NCBI GenBank assembly: GCA_019420505.1 | Contig: JAHZHC010000023.1 | Span: 50,250-114,249, forward strand | Reading direction: 5' to 3' | Origin: Ruminococcus sp. | Lineage (GTDB): Bacteria > Bacillota > Clostridia > Oscillospirales > Ruminococcaceae | Length of the DNA stretch: 64,000 nt | Part shown: positions 26,525 to 34,770 of the stretch, in pieces | How positions within the stretch are numbered: the stretch's first letter is position 1 | Layout: each line of letters begins with the position of its first letter | The notes under the pieces: model-generated | What the model was told of the DNA's origin: nothing | Seen by the model: the letters and a program-made list of their open reading frames with translations, nothing else | The model's database searches: none | Translations under genes and position numbers: made by a program

Positions 26525-27406
26525 TTATGCGATTTTGTTAATAGCAGAAGAAATGCATGCAGCAGGAGCAGAGTCGATAATAACGTAATCAATGTTGCCG
26601 TTTATCATATCCTGAACTGCGAGCGAACCGTTTTTATAACCTGTGCAGGTAACTTTAAATCCGTCGAATTCCCATTCCTTGTCGCCCTGAACATATTTCT
26701 GACCGGTTGTACCGTTCTGTACACCGATCTTTGTGCTTTCGTCCTTTTCATTAAGGATCTTTACAACATCGTCGGCTGTTTTGCAGCTGTCAAATGTAGT
26801 ATCATCACCCTTGACAACAAGTCTCTGTGATGCTTTGTAGTAAGAATCAGAGAAGTTTACATGTTCTTTTCTGTCCTCTCTTACTGTAAGACCTGCCATT
26901 GCAAGATCGCATTTGTGCTGACCTACTGAAAGGCAAACAGCGTCAAAATCCATATTCTGAATAACCAGTTCTTTATTAAGCTTTTCAGCCAGAAGAGCAG
27001 CGATTTCCATGTCAACGCCCAAATAGCTTTCGCCGTCTTTAAATTCAAACGGTTCAAAAGCAGCGTTTGTTGCAACAACAAGCTGATCCTTGCTGTCGTC
27101 TAATTCAGCAGATTTAATTGGAGTAGGAGTACCGTCAGCGAAATATTTGTTGCATATTTCGTCAAATTTTCCGTTTTCCATAATTTCAGCAATGAAAGCA
27201 TTTACCTGTTCCAAAAGCTCAGGCTGATCCTTGTCAACACCGAATGCGTATTCTTCCTGAGTCAGATCAATGTCGATTACCTTAGTAGCAGGCTTTGAAT
27301 CTCCTGCTTCTTTTTTGGAATCATCATCGTTGACGCCGCAGGAAGCCAGTATGGTTGTTCCCATGATGCCTGCCAGAACAGCAGCTAATAATTTCTTCAT
27401 AATCAT
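26525..27406 (-). CDS. Amino-acid ABC transporter substrate-binding lipoprotein with circularly permuted order
   Basis: 293 residues; lipobox LASC gives acylated Cys23. After a short linker, residues 43-95 (IDLTQEEYAFGVDKDQPELL; FDEICNKYFADGTPT) are what normally ends this family. The segment that normally begins it (QLVVATNAAFEPFEF) starts only at residue 108, and the protein ends at DYVIIDSAPAACISSAINKIA, where the hinge back to the second lobe would normally continue. All parts of a complete SBP are present once but in rotated order. Start ATG 27406; ATG 27400 is an alternative. Confidence 0.88.
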   Translation of the reverse strand: MIMKKLLAAVLAGIMGTTILASCGVNDDDSKKEAGDSKPATKVIDIDLTQEEYAFGVDKDQPELLEQVNAFIAEIMENGKFDEICNKYFADGTPTPIKSAELDDSKDQLVVATNAAFEPFEFKDGESYLGVDMEIAALLAEKLNKELVIQNMDFDAVCLSVGQHKCDLAMAGLTVREDRKEHVNFSDSYYKASQRLVVKGDDTTFDSCKTADDVVKILNEKDESTKIGVQNGTTGQKYVQGDKEWEFDGFKVTCTGYKNGSLAVQDMINGNIDYVIIDSAPAACISSAINKIA

Positions 27407-27621
27407 TCAATCCTTTCAATATGTACAATATAATTAAGTATTATAATGCTTTTTGATTATTTTTTCAACCGATTTTGCGAATTATTTAATGACTATTCTG
27501 TAAATTATACATTTCCTAAATAAATATGCAGTATAATTGTATAATTTGCTGTTAATCAATTGCATATGTAATATTGCATAAAAATCAAACGCTCTGTTTG
27601 TGCAATGCTACAAACTTTGTT

Positions 27622-28022
27622 CATATTTCATTCAAAGTTGCACGTTTGCGTGCAAAAAACCTCAAAATAAGCCTATTAGTAGAGGGGTCTTAGCGCAGAC
27701 GGCGCTTATCACGTTACAAGTTAGTGATATCTATAGCTTTGACCCCGCTGTGGTAAATTTGCAAAAGTGATAAATTACTGTGGTGCTCGGCCGCACGGGC
27801 CAACTCACGTTATCAACTTGTGATATTCATGACTTTGACACCGCTATGGTGAGTTAGCAAAAAAGAAACTATAGTCACTTCGAGCATAAACTGACACAAC
27901 AATAATTGTATTGTAAATGTAAAATTCAACTGACAGGATTTACGGTAAAAAGGACAGGCATTTTTGGAGTCTGCCCCTAACAAATATAATTCGCCGTAAA
28001 TGTGCAGATTTGAATTTTACAA
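27622..28022. repeat. Mosaic intergenic repeat, copy 1
   Basis: Shares long stretches with 58919-59321. Begins CATATTTCATTCAAAGTTGC and a TTGCACG/CGTGCAA hairpin. Then come module A (stem TTATCAC 27706-27712/GTGGTAA 27750-27756), module B (AACTCAC 27802-27808/GTGAGTT 27849-27855), a conserved linker (AAACTATAGTCACTTC), and terminal inverted repeats: TGTAAAATTCAA and ATTTACGG (27918-27945) against CCGTAAAT and TTGAATTTTACA (27994-28021). No coding capacity. Function unknown; possibly a non-autonomous element or structured RNA. The gap 27407-27621 shows nothing else beyond the ABC operon promoter region. Confidence 0.8.
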
Positions 28023-28068
28023 GTAATTTTACTGCATTATCATTTTTCAATCACGGGTGATGGTGTAC

Positions 28069-28140
28069 ACGGCGCTTGTCACGTTACAAGTTAGTGATAT
28101 CTATGGCTCTGACCTCGCTGTGGCAGGTTTGCAAAAAATT
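28069..28140. repeat. Third, solitary copy of the repeat module
   Basis: Starts ACGGCGCTTGTCACGTTACA and ends at a CTGTGGCAGGTTTGC stretch, closely matching module A of 27706-27756. Closing stem TTGTCAC (28076-28082)/GTGGCAG (28120-28126). It lies 47 bases outside copy 1 without the flanking arms. Confidence 0.7.
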
Positions 28141-28161
28141 AAGGGCGAACATAGTCCGCCC
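28133..28161 (-). terminator. Terminator of the proBA operon
   Basis: GGGCG (28143-28147)/CGCCC (28157-28161) with T6 on the minus-strand side, 38 bases past the proA stop. Confidence 0.7.
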
Positions 28162-28198
28162 GAATGAAACAATATATAAAACTTTCTGTGATAGTAAT

Positions 28199-29449
28199 CT
28201 AAGGTCTTATCTGACCTGTTCCGTTGATCAGATATTTCATTGTTGTCAGTTCTTTAAGTCCCATAGGACCTCTTGCGTGAAGCTTCTGGGTCGAAATTCC
28301 GATTTCTGCACCTAAACCGAATTCTTCACCGTCGGTAAAACGTGTGGAGCAGTTTACATAAACAGCCGCAGAATCTATTCTCTTCTGGAATTCTTCCGCA
28401 GCAAATAAGCTTTCGGTAACAATGCATTCCGAGTGTCCTGTTGAATATTTTTGAATGTGTTCAATTGCTTCTCCAAGTCCGTCCACAACCTTGACAGAAA
28501 TTATGTAATCAAGAAACTCAGTAGCGTAATCGTCCTCGTCAGCAGGAACAACACAGTCACCCAAAATCATTCCGGTGAGATTACAGCCTCGGATTTCTAC
28601 ATTGTGTTCATCAAGACGCTTTTTCAGCTTCGGCAGAAAATCTTCGGCAACATCTCTGTGAACAAGACAGCTTTCCACAGCGTTGCATACAGACGGGCGC
28701 TGAGTTTTTCCGTTGTCGACAATATCAACAGCCATTTTCAGATCAGCAGTTGAATCCACATAAACATGGCAGTTTCCCGTTCCTGTTTCAATAACCGGAA
28801 CGGTTGCAGACTGAACTACAGCCTTAATAAGCTGTGCGCCGCCTCTTGGAATAAGCACGTCAATAAATCCGTTTGCCTGCATCATTTCAACAGCTATCTG
28901 TCTGTCCGTGTCCTCAACAAGCTGAATAATATCAGGAGAAAATCCAGCTGTTGCAACTGCCTGACGCATAAGTTCAACAAGAATTTTATTAGAATTCAAC
29001 GCCTCCTTGCCGCCTCTTAAAATTACAGCATTTCCGCTTTTTAAGCATAATGCCGCTGCATCCACGGTCACATTAGGTCTTGCTTCATAAATAATGCCGA
29101 TAATGCCCATAGGTACACGGACTTTTGTTATTCTCATTCCGTTGGGACGAATTGAACCGCTTTCGATTTCTCCGACAGGATCATCGAGCATAGTCAGCTT
29201 TTCACATGCTTTAGCTATGCCTTCAATACGTTTTTCATCAAGAGCAAGTCTGTCCTGCATTGATTTTGACATATTTCTGCGAACAGCATTTTCAAGGTCC
29301 AGGCTGTTCTGTTCCATGATTTTCGGCATACATCTTCTGAGTATGTGTGCAATTTCAAGGAGAGCATCGTTTTTCTGCGACGATGATGCGTTTGCAAGTT
29401 CATCTTTGCATGCCTTTGCTTTCTCAGCAAGTTTTTCAATATAATTCAT
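28199..29449 (-). CDS. proA: Gamma-glutamyl phosphate reductase (glutamate-5-semialdehyde dehydrogenase)
   Basis: 416 residues with the aldehyde-dehydrogenase fold: MGIIGIIYEARPNVTVDAA near the N-terminus, catalytic Cys in KTQRPSVCNAVE, and the C-terminal FGLGAEIGISTQKLHARGPMGL that marks ProA. It reduces gamma-glutamyl phosphate with NADPH, second step of proline synthesis. Follows proB by about 110 bases on the same strand. Confidence 0.97.
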   Translation of the reverse strand: MNYIEKLAEKAKACKDELANASSSQKNDALLEIAHILRRCMPKIMEQNSLDLENAVRRNMSKSMQDRLALDEKRIEGIAKACEKLTMLDDPVGEIESGSIRPNGMRITKVRVPMGIIGIIYEARPNVTVDAAALCLKSGNAVILRGGKEALNSNKILVELMRQAVATAGFSPDIIQLVEDTDRQIAVEMMQANGFIDVLIPRGGAQLIKAVVQSATVPVIETGTGNCHVYVDSTADLKMAVDIVDNGKTQRPSVCNAVESCLVHRDVAEDFLPKLKKRLDEHNVEIRGCNLTGMILGDCVVPADEDDYATEFLDYIISVKVVDGLGEAIEHIQKYSTGHSECIVTESLFAAEEFQKRIDSAAVYVNCSTRFTDGEEFGLGAEIGISTQKLHARGPMGLKELTTMKYLINGTGQIRP

Positions 29450-29559
29450 ATTATTCAGCCCCTTTATCGATTTTCGGTTATTGTTTTGTACTTTTCAGAT
29501 TCGGATTTTTCAGCAAACGTTTTCATTTTTCGTAAGTTTTACCTTGCATAAACTGTGAT

Positions 29560-30354
29560 TTAATTGGTTTTTGCTTTAAATAAAGTTCCCAGATTTCCGT
29601 CCTCAAAAAGATAATAAAGATTATCAGGATTTTTACCGTTTACTATTATCATATCAATCCCGTTGTTTACGGCGATTTCAGCAGCGTTTATCTTTGTTAC
29701 CATTCCGCCTGTGCCGAGCTTTGTTCCTGCTCCGCCAGCCAAAGCTCTTATATTATCGTCTATTTCTTCTACGACCGGAATAAGTCTTGCGTCAGGATTT
29801 TTCCTCGGATCTTTATCATAAAGCCCGTCAATATCCGACATTATTATAAGAAGATCTGCTTTTGCAAGTGCAGCAACCGTTGCGGCGAGGGAATCGTTTT
29901 CGCCGACCTCAAGCTCCAGCTCATCGATAGCAACAGTATCATTTTCATTGACAATGGGAATAACGCCGTGTTCAATAATTTTTTCAAGAGCATTCTGTAC
30001 GTTTTCTTTCCTGTCCTCAAGAAGTATGTATTTTGTAAGAAGCATCTGAGCCACATTAAGGCTGTAGTCGGAAAAAAGATTATCATAAAGATACATGAGT
30101 TCGCATTGACCTACAGCGGCACATGCCTGTTTTGAGGGAGTATCCTTTGGTTTTTCCATTAATCCCAGCTTTGCCATACCAAGTCCTATAGCGCCGCTTG
30201 AAACAATAATCAGTTCATGACCTGCATTCTGTAGATCTGCAAGATTTTTTACAAGCTGTTCAACACGTCTGATATTCAGCCGTCCTGTTCTGTGGGTCAG
30301 GGTTGAAGTGCCCAGCTTTACAACTATTCTTTTTTTGGATTTTAATTCTGACAT
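29560..30354 (-). CDS. proB: Glutamate 5-kinase
   Basis: 264 residues: amino-acid-kinase fold starting RIVVKLGTSTLT, with IVSSGAIGLG, IPIVNENDTVA, LIIMSDIDGLYDKDPR and GTGGMVTKI. No C-terminal PUA domain, as in the short ProB form. First step of proline synthesis; probably feedback-inhibited by proline as in the family. Pairs with proA downstream. Confidence 0.97.
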   Translation of the reverse strand: MSELKSKKRIVVKLGTSTLTHRTGRLNIRRVEQLVKNLADLQNAGHELIIVSSGAIGLGMAKLGLMEKPKDTPSKQACAAVGQCELMYLYDNLFSDYSLNVAQMLLTKYILLEDRKENVQNALEKIIEHGVIPIVNENDTVAIDELELEVGENDSLAATVAALAKADLLIIMSDIDGLYDKDPRKNPDARLIPVVEEIDDNIRALAGGAGTKLGTGGMVTKINAAEIAVNNGIDMIIVNGKNPDNLYYLFEDGNLGTLFKAKTN

Positions 30355-30371
30355 TTATTTTCCTCTATTCA

Positions 30372-30881
30372 TTATGTATTAATGTTTATGTATCCTGAAT
30401 AAATAACCTTTAATCTATCATAAACAAAGCTAAGAAATTCTCCGCTTTGATTCATTTCATACAGTTTTTCTGGTGTGGCAAGTATAAAATCAACCGTTTC
30501 ACCTTCCTGCAAAATTATATCGCTTTCAGAGAAATTGCCTTTGTATAAATAAAAATCGTGTATGCAGTTTGATTTTTCTCTTACTAAGGTTCCGCAGTAA
30601 GCAAGCTCGCAGGGGTTAGCTTTTAGTCCCGTTTCTTCAAAAAGTTCTCTTACAGCGGCACTTATTGAAGTTTCTCCTGCAATTGCAGAACCACCGGTAG
30701 TTTCCCACAGTCCGCCGTAGTTTTTTTCAGGGTGGCGTTTGGTAATCAGGATTTTATTATCCTGATTAACGGAAACTATATCTACAACAAGGTGGTATTC
30801 ACCGCATTTCATTTTTTCGCCTCTTACATGGGTTTTTCCGAGGGGTATTCGGTTACGGTCATATAAGTCCCAGAGTTCCAT
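30372..30881 (-). CDS. NUDIX hydrolase
   Basis: 169 residues with start MELWDLYDRNRIPLGKT, typical of the IPP-isomerase-like/YfcD group, and a Nudix box GGSAIAGETSISAAVRELFEETGL (G-x5-E-x7-REUxEE pattern). It should hydrolyse a nucleoside diphosphate-linked substrate, not determined. Its start overlaps the stop of the preceding gene by one base. Confidence 0.88.
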   Translation of the reverse strand: MELWDLYDRNRIPLGKTHVRGEKMKCGEYHLVVDIVSVNQDNKILITKRHPEKNYGGLWETTGGSAIAGETSISAAVRELFEETGLKANPCELAYCGTLVREKSNCIHDFYLYKGNFSESDIILQEGETVDFILATPEKLYEMNQSGEFLSFVYDRLKVIYSGYININT

Positions 30882-31609
30882 TAATATTTTTTCACCTCAT
30901 CAGGATAATAATTTATTCCTGCTTTCTTTGCCTGACTGCATAAATCATGAGTTTTGAGAGTATACAGTTTTCCGTCTTTGAGAAAATGAGTTCCCAGCTG
31001 ACGGAATTCAAAGGCAGTTTTACTGTTCATACATTGCTTTCTTATGTCAAGCACCCAGTTATAATCAAGAATCCTTGCGTTTTTATCAGATTCGCCTCCG
31101 ACAACCACCAGTTCAATATCATTAAGATACTGCGACAGATCAATTCTGCTTATCATAGGCTGGCAAATAATATTTTTATGCTTAATGGGCAGGTCACGGA
31201 ATATTTTCAGACGGTAATCCGCCATTGCTTGATTTTCTACTGTACAGCCAACAACCACATTTTCATAACCCTTTCCCCAATCATGGGGAATACAGTTTAA
31301 AAATCTGTCTATTCTTTTAGTCAGGAATAAAAACGTAACATCGGGGCGTTGTCTTATCATTTCCCAACATTCGTTTCTCCAGCAGTCGGCATCTTCAATC
31401 AGGAAGTCTGATGAAAAGCAAACATAGCAGATTCCTGATTTCATTTTATATGTACCGTTTTTGTTTTTAACAATTGGAGCATAAAAACCCCCGGTTTTTA
31501 AAACATTTCCGGTATTTATTCCTTTTCTTTTATCGCCTTTATGAATATAGCAGAATTTACAGCCATCGCTGTATTTATGACAACCTCTCCACGGATTCCA
31601 CATAGCCAT
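30881..31609 (-). CDS. DUF5131 (phage Gp37/Gp68-like) protein
   Basis: 242 residues beginning MWNPWRGCHKYSDGCKFCYI, the Cys-rich start of the Gp37/Gp68 family, with FLFLTKRIDRF, VVGCTVENQ and VVGGESDKNAR. The CxxxxxxxCxxC pattern and barrel-like motifs recall a radical-SAM-type fold, but no activity is proven. Homologues occur in phages and bacterial chromosomes. Confidence 0.85.
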   Translation of the reverse strand: MAMWNPWRGCHKYSDGCKFCYIHKGDKRKGINTGNVLKTGGFYAPIVKNKNGTYKMKSGICYVCFSSDFLIEDADCWRNECWEMIRQRPDVTFLFLTKRIDRFLNCIPHDWGKGYENVVVGCTVENQAMADYRLKIFRDLPIKHKNIICQPMISRIDLSQYLNDIELVVVGGESDKNARILDYNWVLDIRKQCMNSKTAFEFRQLGTHFLKDGKLYTLKTHDLCSQAKKAGINYYPDEVKKY

Positions 31610-31622
31610 AATTAATTACCTT

Positions 31623-32318
31623 TTAAATAAACTGCGGATCAACAAATTCCACACCGCAGGTCATAACATAATCTAAAATGCATCTATAATAGTCGGGCAT
31701 TATTTTGTTTGTTTCAGCATGGTCGTGTATCATGATAATATGATTGCTGTTTGGTTCAAGCAAAACTCCGCCGTTGTCAGGATTTTTATCGTGAATCCGA
31801 TAAAGTACAGTTTCATATGAAAAGCCGTTATTTTTCTGTAACTGATATTCGCCGAAATCAAATGTCCAGAAAACGTCGATATCCTTATCAAGGCTACATT
31901 TTTTATACCAGTCAAAGTCTATCTTTCTGTCATTGATACGTGAAAAATCTTTATTTTTCAGATATTGCTGTAATTTATCTTTGTTTTTTCCGCCTTTATC
32001 GCCGTAGGGAAATGCAAAAAGCTTATATTTTCTTTCAATGCCTGCGGTCAAGTACAGCTTTTCAAGCCATAGTTCACATTCTTCGATATCAGAAATACAT
32101 TCTTCAAAAGAAAGACTGCTGAATTCAGGATGACTGAAGCTGTGATTACCGATAATTGCGCCTTTTTTTAATGCATAGACAGCGTTGTCAAAACGCTTTT
32201 TAATATTTTTGCCTACTGCAAAAATAATCGGAGTTATCCCTTTTTCTTCAAGATAATCAATAAAGTCAGGGGTTATTTCGGATGGAGAATCATCTATTCT
32301 TAAATATGCTTTACTCAT
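31623..32318 (-). CDS. Polysaccharide deacetylase family protein
   Basis: 231 residues, NodB-like fold: IDDSPSEITPDFIDYLEEK (motif 1), then GNHSFSHPEF with the His residues of motif 2, and FAFPYGDKGG (motif 3). Motif 1 reads DDSPS rather than the usual FDDGP, so metal ligation there is plausible but substrate choice may differ. No signal peptide is visible, so a cytoplasmic substrate is likely. Overlaps the dehydrogenase gene by four bases. Confidence 0.78.
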   Translation of the reverse strand: MSKAYLRIDDSPSEITPDFIDYLEEKGITPIIFAVGKNIKKRFDNAVYALKKGAIIGNHSFSHPEFSSLSFEECISDIEECELWLEKLYLTAGIERKYKLFAFPYGDKGGKNKDKLQQYLKNKDFSRINDRKIDFDWYKKCSLDKDIDVFWTFDFGEYQLQKNNGFSYETVLYRIHDKNPDNGGVLLEPNSNHIIMIHDHAETNKIMPDYYRCILDYVMTCGVEFVDPQFI

Positions 32319-33268
32319 TTGTTCACTACATTCTGAGGCTTACCGTCCAGCCAGCATTTTATATTTTCCGATACTTTTTCAAGCAATCGCTCTCTTGTTT
32401 CCTTTGGCGCCCAAGCGATATGAGGAGTTATGACACAATTTTTTGCATTTCTCAGCGGGCAGTCCTCACGCATTGGTTCATATGTCAGGGTATCGATACA
32501 CGCTCCTGCAATTACATTATTGTTAAGGGCATCGGCAAGGGCATATTCGTCCACAAGGCCGCCTCTTGCAGTATTTATAAGGATCGCATCAGGCTTCATC
32601 ATGCTTAACGCTTGAGAATTTATCATTTTTGCATTGTCATCGGTAAGGGGGCAGTGCAGTGAAACAATATCAGAGATTTTCAGCAATTCTTCAAGTGAGC
32701 AGGTTTTTGTTCCGTCTGTTACTTTTCGTGGAGAACGGGTATATGTAACAACCTTCATATCAAAAGCTTTTGCAAGCTGTGCAACTTTTCTTCCGATATC
32801 TCCATATCCGATAATGCCGATAGTTTTACCTGAAACCTCGGCAGTTGGTATATAAAAGTACGAAAACAGCTTATAATTTACCCAGTCGCCGTTTTCGACT
32901 GTTTTCGCATATTCTGCAATTTTATTATAATAATTGAGGATAAAAGCGAATGTATGCTGTGCAACAGAATTAGTTGAATAGGAAGGAACATTGCAGACAA
33001 CTGCGCCATGCTTTGAAGCTGATTTGATATCAACATTATTATAGCCTGTAGCAAACAGTCCCACATATTTCAGGTTGGGACATTTCTCAAAGACTTCGTT
33101 TGTTATCAGGCATTTATTGCAGATAACTGCATCTGCATTTCCTATATGCTCGGCAACCTGTTCATTGGGGGTATAGCCGTAGACCTGTGATTCGCCTAAA
33201 GCTGTGATACTGTTTAATGACACGTCGCTTCTGGCAACGGTTTCGGAATCAAGGATAACAATTTTCAT
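32315..33268 (-). CDS. D-2-hydroxyacid dehydrogenase (hydroxypyruvate/glycerate type)
   Basis: 317 residues. NAD site GIIGYGDIGRKVAQLA, catalytic Arg in NTARGGLVDE, Glu in DTLTYEPM and His in ITPHIAW, the triad of the family. Reduces a 2-keto acid (hydroxypyruvate or glyoxylate are usual) with NADH. Co-directional and overlapping with the deacetylase. Confidence 0.9.
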   Translation of the reverse strand: MKIVILDSETVARSDVSLNSITALGESQVYGYTPNEQVAEHIGNADAVICNKCLITNEVFEKCPNLKYVGLFATGYNNVDIKSASKHGAVVCNVPSYSTNSVAQHTFAFILNYYNKIAEYAKTVENGDWVNYKLFSYFYIPTAEVSGKTIGIIGYGDIGRKVAQLAKAFDMKVVTYTRSPRKVTDGTKTCSLEELLKISDIVSLHCPLTDDNAKMINSQALSMMKPDAILINTARGGLVDEYALADALNNNVIAGACIDTLTYEPMREDCPLRNAKNCVITPHIAWAPKETRERLLEKVSENIKCWLDGKPQNVVNK

Positions 33269-33270
33269 GC

Positions 33271-33687
33271 TTAAAAATCCTCTTTATCATTAAAAGCATT
33301 GTCAACAATTTTCTTCTCGTTTTCTGAAAAGGCTTTTTCGGCTTCTTTTTTATTTGAAAGTTCCTTGTTTTTTTCTGCTTCAGCTTCTGCATTTTCCAGT
33401 TTAACTTTCTTATTGTATTTATAAGCAAAGATTACTGCCAGGGTAATCAGAATAATTTCAGCTATAAATAGAGCGATTATTACCGGTTTGCTTGTAAAAT
33501 ATTGAGTTACAAATGTCAGATCTATTGCAAACATTATGAACAGATAATACAGTGAATGTTTTCTGACATATTGAGCCAGATATATCAACGTAGCAATTAT
33601 GCAGAAGATAAAATGTATTTTAAATGGCAGGGGAGTATAAACGTTCTGCATATTGTTTTCTGTATTGTTTATTAATAATTCTAACAT
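33271..33687 (-). CDS. Four-helix membrane protein with basic/acidic C-terminal tail
   Basis: 138 residues: about four hydrophobic segments in the first 95 residues (FIFCIIATLIYLAQYV; YYLFIMFAIDLTFV; IIALFIAEIILITLAVIFAY), then a charged, probably helical tail rich in Glu, Lys and Asn. AGGAGAA precedes the start. Not recognised. First gene of the minus-strand run that continues to proA. Confidence 0.65.
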   Translation of the reverse strand: MLELLINNTENNMQNVYTPLPFKIHFIFCIIATLIYLAQYVRKHSLYYLFIMFAIDLTFVTQYFTSKPVIIALFIAEIILITLAVIFAYKYNKKVKLENAEAEAEKNKELSNKKEAEKAFSENEKKIVDNAFNDKEDF

Positions 33688-33818
33688 AGGGGTTCTCCTT
33701 TTAAATAAAATTAGGACAATGCGCTTTATTGAATTATATCACAGTTTCACAATTATTTCAAGTGGGGGGATGCGACGAACCACAGTTAATTTCAAAGCAG
33801 CTAAAAAGTTTTTTCCTA

Positions 33819-33848
33819 TTGACAGCTTATTGGTACTTATGATATATT
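33819..33848 (+). promoter_or_regulatory. Promoter for the small ORF/GNAT pair
   Basis: TTGACA (33819-33824) and TATATT (33843-33848), 18 bases apart, about 28 bases before the ATG at 33877. Confidence 0.5.
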
Positions 33849-33876
33849 ATTTACAAATAAACCAATAAAGGATAGT

Positions 33877-34029
33877 ATGATAATAGGTAACGGTGAAATA
33901 ACCGGGGAATACTATAACTGGCATTATCACTATCCGAAGTTTGACCGCACACAGCATGGGGTGAAAGTTCCCTCACAAGAGCTTAGTGACGCATTAGTCG
34001 AAGCATTTAAAGGCAAGCTGTCAGACTAA
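33877..34029 (+). CDS. Fifty-residue ORF, possible fragment of a mobile-element gene
   Basis: Begins MIIGNGEITGEYYNWHYHYP and ends KGKLSD, after AAAGGAT. The His/Tyr-rich start and abrupt length suggest the tail of a larger protein. It lies next to the duplicated guaA flank, consistent with element debris, but could be a short real gene. Family not recognised. Confidence 0.4.
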   Translation: MIIGNGEITGEYYNWHYHYPKFDRTQHGVKVPSQELSDALVEAFKGKLSD

Positions 34030-34054
34030 CCAAGCCAAATTGAAAGGTGAAAAA

Positions 34055-34507
34055 ATGATTATCAGAGAATACCTTCCTTCAGACTGTAAATATTTAGCAG
34101 AACTGTTTTATCAAACTGTCCATTCCATAAATGCCAAAGACTATACAGATGAACAATTAAACGTTTGGGCAACTGTCAATGTAGACATAGCAGAATGGAA
34201 TCGGTCTTTATCCGAGCATTTTTCGCTTGTTGCCATGAAGGACGACATCATAACAGGGTTTGGTGATATTGACAGGACAGGTTATCTTGACAGGCTATTT
34301 GTCCATAAAGACTATCAAAATCAAGGGATTGCCACTGTTATCTGCGATAAACTGGAACGTGCTTTTGGAGTGGGTAAAATAACCACACAAGCTTCCATCA
34401 CTGCAAAGCCATTCTTTCTTCACAGGGGATATAACATTATTAAGGAACAGCAAGTAATCAGGTCAAATATCTCCTTGACTAATTACATTATGGAAAAACA
34501 GCTTTAA
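34055..34507 (+). CDS. GNAT family N-acetyltransferase
   Basis: 150 residues from ATG 34055, preceded by AAAGGTGA (the open frame reaches TTG 34040). GNAT core: LVAMKDDIITGFGDID, LDRLFVHKDYQNQGIATVICD with the Q/RxxGxG acetyl-CoA loop, and PFFLHRGYNIIKEQ. Substrate unknown. Position between a promoter and the guaA flank suggests a cassette-type gene. Confidence 0.85.
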   Translation: MIIREYLPSDCKYLAELFYQTVHSINAKDYTDEQLNVWATVNVDIAEWNRSLSEHFSLVAMKDDIITGFGDIDRTGYLDRLFVHKDYQNQGIATVICDKLERAFGVGKITTQASITAKPFFLHRGYNIIKEQQVIRSNISLTNYIMEKQL

Positions 34508-34540
34508 CCATCACCCCCGTTCACCAATCAAAAAGTATGA

Positions 34541-34770
34541 TAAAAAGCCCTTAGCTATGAGTTACTACCCACAGCTAAGGGCTTTCTAATATGGATTTAT
34601 TTTGTCATACAAAACCATCTCTAAATCATTCTGTAACCCATAAACCACTGGATTACAAGAATAATGGCTCTTATACAACTGTTATCAAATTGTTATCAAA
34701 AGACATCTTGAAGTGCCGTAAACCCGCATAAACACTGAGTTTTTGCGACCTCTCAACTTATTCCCACTCG
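34541..34770. repeat. guaA 3' flank, copy 1 of an inverted duplication (attachment-site region)
   Basis: From CGAGTGGGAATAA at the guaA stop (34770-34758) downstream on the minus strand through a TTTGATAACA..TTGATAACA pair to a terminator AAAGCCCTTAGCT (34544-34556)/AGCTAAGGGCTTT (34573-34585). The same string, about nine in ten bases identical over the first 145, recurs inverted at 52238-52456. The guaA 3' end is a known target of site-specific integrases. Confidence 0.75.

Noticed and set aside
27622..28022. CRISPR array
   Set aside because: Modules are few, diverged and not separated by regular spacers; no cas genes in the window.
28766..29444. Two to three plus-strand ORFs over proA
   Set aside because: Shadows of proA; no start signals and no family features.
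29560..30354. proB as a truncated gene (no PUA domain)
   Set aside because: The short form of about 264 residues is normal in many bacteria, and the kinase motifs are complete.
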